From: Periconia sp. R9002
Taxonomy: Eukaryota > Ascomycota > Dothideomycetes > Pleosporales > Periconiaceae
Direction: 5' to 3'
NCBI GenBank assembly: GCA_023627715.1
Contig: JAMAHW010000006.1
Coordinates: 1-64,000, forward strand
DNA: 64,000 nt
The stretch's first letter is position 1. Each line of letters starts with the position of its first letter. Of this stretch, positions 60,589 to 64,000 are shown one piece after another. The notes under the pieces were generated by a model, which was given only the letters and a program-made list of their open reading frames with translations, was not told the DNA's origin and searched no databases. The position numbers and the translations under genes are program-made.

Positions 60589-63500
60589 TCACTCGCCCTT
60601 GAGCTTGTCCTGCTTGACCGTGAAAGCCATCTCAAGAAGATCCACCTCCTCCTTCTTGTGAGCGGCCTTGGTACCAGTAGCCACCGACGCACTTGGGTTT
60701 CGTCCAGCATACATGACGTGTCTCCTGTTGTGGTGCTCCGTCTCGTTCAACAAAGTCTCGATTCTGGGCTGCGTGAAGCTCCAGGCACCGGCGTTGAGAG
60801 GCTCCTCTTGACACCAGATGATGTTCTCCGCGTTGGGGTACGAGTCGAGGTTCTCCTTGAGCTGCTGCCATGGGAAGGGGTGGAGCTGTTCAAGGCGGGT
60901 GATGGCGACGTCAGTCAGCCCACGGGCCTTGCGTTCGTTGACCAAAGCAGCATAGACCTGGCCACTGCAGAGAATGACGCGTTTGATGTCTTCCTTCGCA
61001 GCAATCTCGCCAGACTCGTGTGCCGGGTCGGGGATGATCCATTCGAAGTGTGAGTCGCCGGTGAATTCCTCAATATTCGAGCGAGCCAGAGGGTGACGGA
61101 GCAACGACTTAGAGAAGAATAGGATGAGGGGTTTGCGGAATTGTCGGTTCATCTGGCGGCGCAGGATGTGGAACATGTTCGAAGGCTTGGTGAGATAAGC
61201 GACCTGAATGTTGCAGTCTTGGTGTTGACGTTCAAGCTTTTCGGGGGTGGGGAAGATGCGAGGATCTTCGTTGCAGAGTAGCAAGTATCGCTCCATACGG
61301 CCAGATGAGTGCTCAGGGCCTTGTCCATCGTAACCGTGGGGCAAGCTGAGAACAAGACCGGATCGCTGCAACCATTTGGTCTCACCAGACGCAATAAACT
61401 GATCAATGATGACTTGCGCGGTGTTAGCAAAATCACCGAACTGAGCTTCCCACATCACGAGTGCGTTGGGGGATGACAAAGAGTATCCATATTCAAAACC
61501 GAGACTAATCATTGTCAGTATCATTTTGTATAATGTGAACATTTTCGACTTACACTCCGTATTCGCTCAGAGAAGAGTTGGAGATGACAAAGGTGGCCTG
61601 GTCATCGCTGAGGTGCTGAAGGGGAGTATACGTCTTCTCCGTCTCCTGGTCGTGAAGGACAGAGTGACGTTGAGAGAAAGTACCACGCTCGACATCTTGA
61701 CCAGAAACACGGACGTGGTGGCCTTCCATGCAAAGCGTGCCGAATGCCAAGGCTTCCGCAGTGGCCATGTCAATGTTCTTACCGTCGACAACAGTCTTGG
61801 TGCGGCTAGCAAGGATACGCTTGAGGTTGCGGTGCACGGTGAAATCTTCGGGGGCGGATCCGATCTTCTCGGCAATATGCTTGAGGGTGGACTCCTCTAC
61901 AGAAGTCGGCAAATGGGGTAGAACTTCCGTCGCAAGCTCCTTGGGGGATTTGAAACCATTCCAAGCAGAGGTCAACCATTCCTTGGCCGTGGGCGTGTAG
62001 TCCTTGCTGCGGCTGAAGCTCTCTTCGAGCATGCCCCACACCCATGCCTTATGTTCGTCAATATCCTCCTTGGTGAAGGTCTTTTCGTCGAGAAGTTTCT
62101 TGATGTAAATATCCAGGGCAGGTGGGTGTTCGGCAATTCTCTTGTACATCAATGGCTGAGTGAAGAAAGGCTGATCCGTCTCGTTGTGACCTTGCTTACG
62201 GTAGCACACCAAATCGATAACAACATCCTTCTTGAACTCGGCACGGAAGTCGGCGGCAAGCTGGCAAACGAAGTTGAGAGCCTCTACATCATCACCGTTG
62301 ACGTGGAAGACGGGCGCATCGATGGCCTTGGCAATGTCGGAGCAGTATGGGGTCGAACGGGAGAAGCGGGGGTCAGTGGTGAAACCGATCTGGTTGTTGA
62401 CGATGATGTGGATAGTACCACCAGTGTGGTAGCTAGGAAGAGAGTGGAAACCCATGGTCTCGTACACCACACCTTGACCAGCAAAGGCAGCGTCACCGTG
62501 TAGGAGCACACCCATGGCAGACTGGGCTTCCTTCTCGTCGTTGTTGTAATGCAGAATAGCACGAGTCTTGCCCAGCACGACCGGGTCCTCAGCTTCCAAA
62601 TGCGACGGGTTGGCGACCAAAGACAGCTGCACACGTTTGCCAGAGGGTGTAGGACGTTCAAAGTTCATACCCAAGTGATACTTGACATCACCGGACCCTT
62701 CGTCACCGGGTTCAGCAGTTCCAGCAAATTCACTGAAAATGGACTCGTTCGGTTTCCGGACCACATTGCTAAGCACGTTGAGACGGCCACGATGAGGCAT
62801 ACCAATGACAATATCCTTGACACCGTAATCAACACTGCGATCAATGAGCGCCTTCATACCAGGAATCAAGCTCTCACCACCCTCAAGACCAAATCGCTTG
62901 TCGTTGGGATATTTGGTAGCAAGGAAAGCCTCGAAGTTGGTACCCCAAATGAGACGATCGAGGATACGGCGCTTCTCGTCAACGGAGTATTTGTACGGGG
63001 TTTCGATCTCGATACGCTCGCGGAGCCAATCGCATTGCTCACGATCGGGGATATGGATATATTCGACACCGTAAGAGCCACTGTACAAGCGCTCGCAAGC
63101 ATCGATGATGTCTCTGAGCTTCATCGTTTTCCGGCTTTCCGTCTTAAAGCGGGGCAAGATACCCGGGCCAAGCTCGAATTCCTGATCCAAATCCTTTTCG
63201 GTGAAATTGTAGTGGGAGAGTTCCAGTTCGCGTGGCTTACTATAGCCAAACGCCTGAGCTTCACCACGAATGCCCAGAGGATCGATCTTGGCCTTGTGAT
63301 GGCCTCGAGCCTGGTATGCGCGTACAAGCAGCTGCACCTTTAAGTGGTTCATGACGTCGGCGCCTTCTCCGGCATGCATTCCCAGACCGGGCTTGAAATC
63401 GGGACCGATTCCACCGTGTGGTGTAGGCATTATAGTGGGTGGCGGCTGAAAGGCCTGGGACACAGGCATATCGCCCGACTCCATATTGCGAAAGTAGACC

Positions 63501-63865
63501 TGCCACGACACGTGGACGCTGGAAGGGTCGCGTTTCCACTGCATGTACATCTCGTCGACATAGTTGGCAGTGTTGCCCTGGAGGAAAGAGTCGTTGGGGT
63601 CCTGTAAAGAGTTTGGTTAGCAAAGCTACCTGGATGTTTCAAGTTCAAAAGACGAGGGAGTACGCACAACGCCCTTGTCAGTGTCCTCAGCGGCCAGAGC
63701 ATATCTCCGGCGCTGTTGTCGCTGGATGTGAGAAAGCGCAAGCGGCCTGCGCGATGTGGTGATGGCGGAGCGCGACGGCGATGCGGCAAAAGTTGAGAAG
63801 CTTGCACGAGCCGGGCAGCTCTGGCTCTGGAGCTGCCGGGAAGCCCGAAGCGAAAGACGCAACAT
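60589..63865 (-). CDS. KGD1: 2-oxoglutarate dehydrogenase E1 component, mitochondrial
   Basis: The spliced model is complement(60589..61504, 61554..63601, 63668..63865), 1053 aa with introns of 66 and 49 nt. It is the thiamine-diphosphate-dependent E1 of the 2-oxoglutarate dehydrogenase complex, which decarboxylates 2-oxoglutarate in the TCA cycle. The Arg/Ser-rich first exon is a mitochondrial presequence ([16 protein letters not shown]). [19 protein letters not shown] begins the conserved N-terminal domain. [12 protein letters not shown], the TPP/Mg region [30 protein letters not shown] and, after the second intron, [24 protein letters not shown] are all intact. Length matches fungal Kgd1. 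Confidence 0.97.
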
Positions 63866-64000
63866 GGTGGAAAATTAGATGTGGGGGGAAGATGGGATCG
63901 TGATGGAGGAACTCATCCGACGTAGGAGAGCACCAGAGGAGTCTTCTGTGGAATTGAAAGTCAGTGTCTGTCAGGACGTGCGGAAATGGAAAAGCTGGTG
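63866..64000. other. KGD1 5' flank, to window edge
   Basis: These 135 bp upstream of the KGD1 start are leader or promoter sequence cut by the window end. No further feature is seen. Confidence 0.5.

Overview
This window is nuclear DNA of a filamentous ascomycete (Pezizomycotina). The evidence is the short introns (about 40-185 nt, GTNNGT donors, CTAAC/CTGAC branch points close to YAG), an AT-rich left edge that looks like RIP-mutated repeat DNA, and fungal-specific families (cutinase, DUF1996, DUF3176, bZIP-DUF3425). A plant-associated Dothideomycete would fit, but the sequence alone does not settle the class.

Layout. 1-1.26 kb is a degenerate AT-rich repeat. 1.4-8.6 kb holds TAM41 (mitochondrial CDP-DAG synthase), a RING protein, a small membrane protein, a divergent ribosomal P1-type protein and two unrecognised genes. 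8.6-11.5 kb has no supported gene. 11.5-16.8 kb has a cutinase, a secreted FMN-dependent 2-hydroxy-acid dehydrogenase and a secreted protein of unknown function. 17.3-26.8 kb has a type-3 copper tyrosinase, a DUF1996 protein, a flavin monooxygenase and an MFS transporter; the last two are divergent from a shared promoter. 27.9-28.9 kb encodes a single-pass membrane protein with a Ser/Pro-rich stalk.

29.3-45.7 kb is the most unusual part. Four paralogous DUF3176-type multi-pass membrane proteins (called A-D here) occupy 16.4 kb with two small secreted-peptide genes between them. One of these (38.3-38.7 kb) encodes a signal peptide followed by five identical 12-residue repeats, each ending in Lys-Arg. 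This is the layout of a Kex2-processed repeat (dikaritin/KEP-type) peptide precursor. Copies A, B and D share a 16-bp motif with a near-palindromic core upstream of their starts, and C has a perfect palindromic version of the core. The four paralogues also form an intron-loss series (2, 2, 1 and 0 introns).

46.3-64 kb returns to mostly conserved genes: a bZIP-DUF3425 transcription factor, PAB1 (poly(A)-binding protein), a large disordered/coiled-coil protein, FBP1 (gluconeogenic fructose-1,6-bisphosphatase) and KGD1 (2-oxoglutarate dehydrogenase E1).

All multi-exon models were spliced by hand from donor, branch and acceptor signals and frame continuity, without transcript data. Family names rest on motifs recognised by eye. 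No tRNA, rRNA or CRISPR array was found. The precursor, the DUF3176 array and the shared promoter motif could together be an undescribed peptide system, but the functional link between them is inference.
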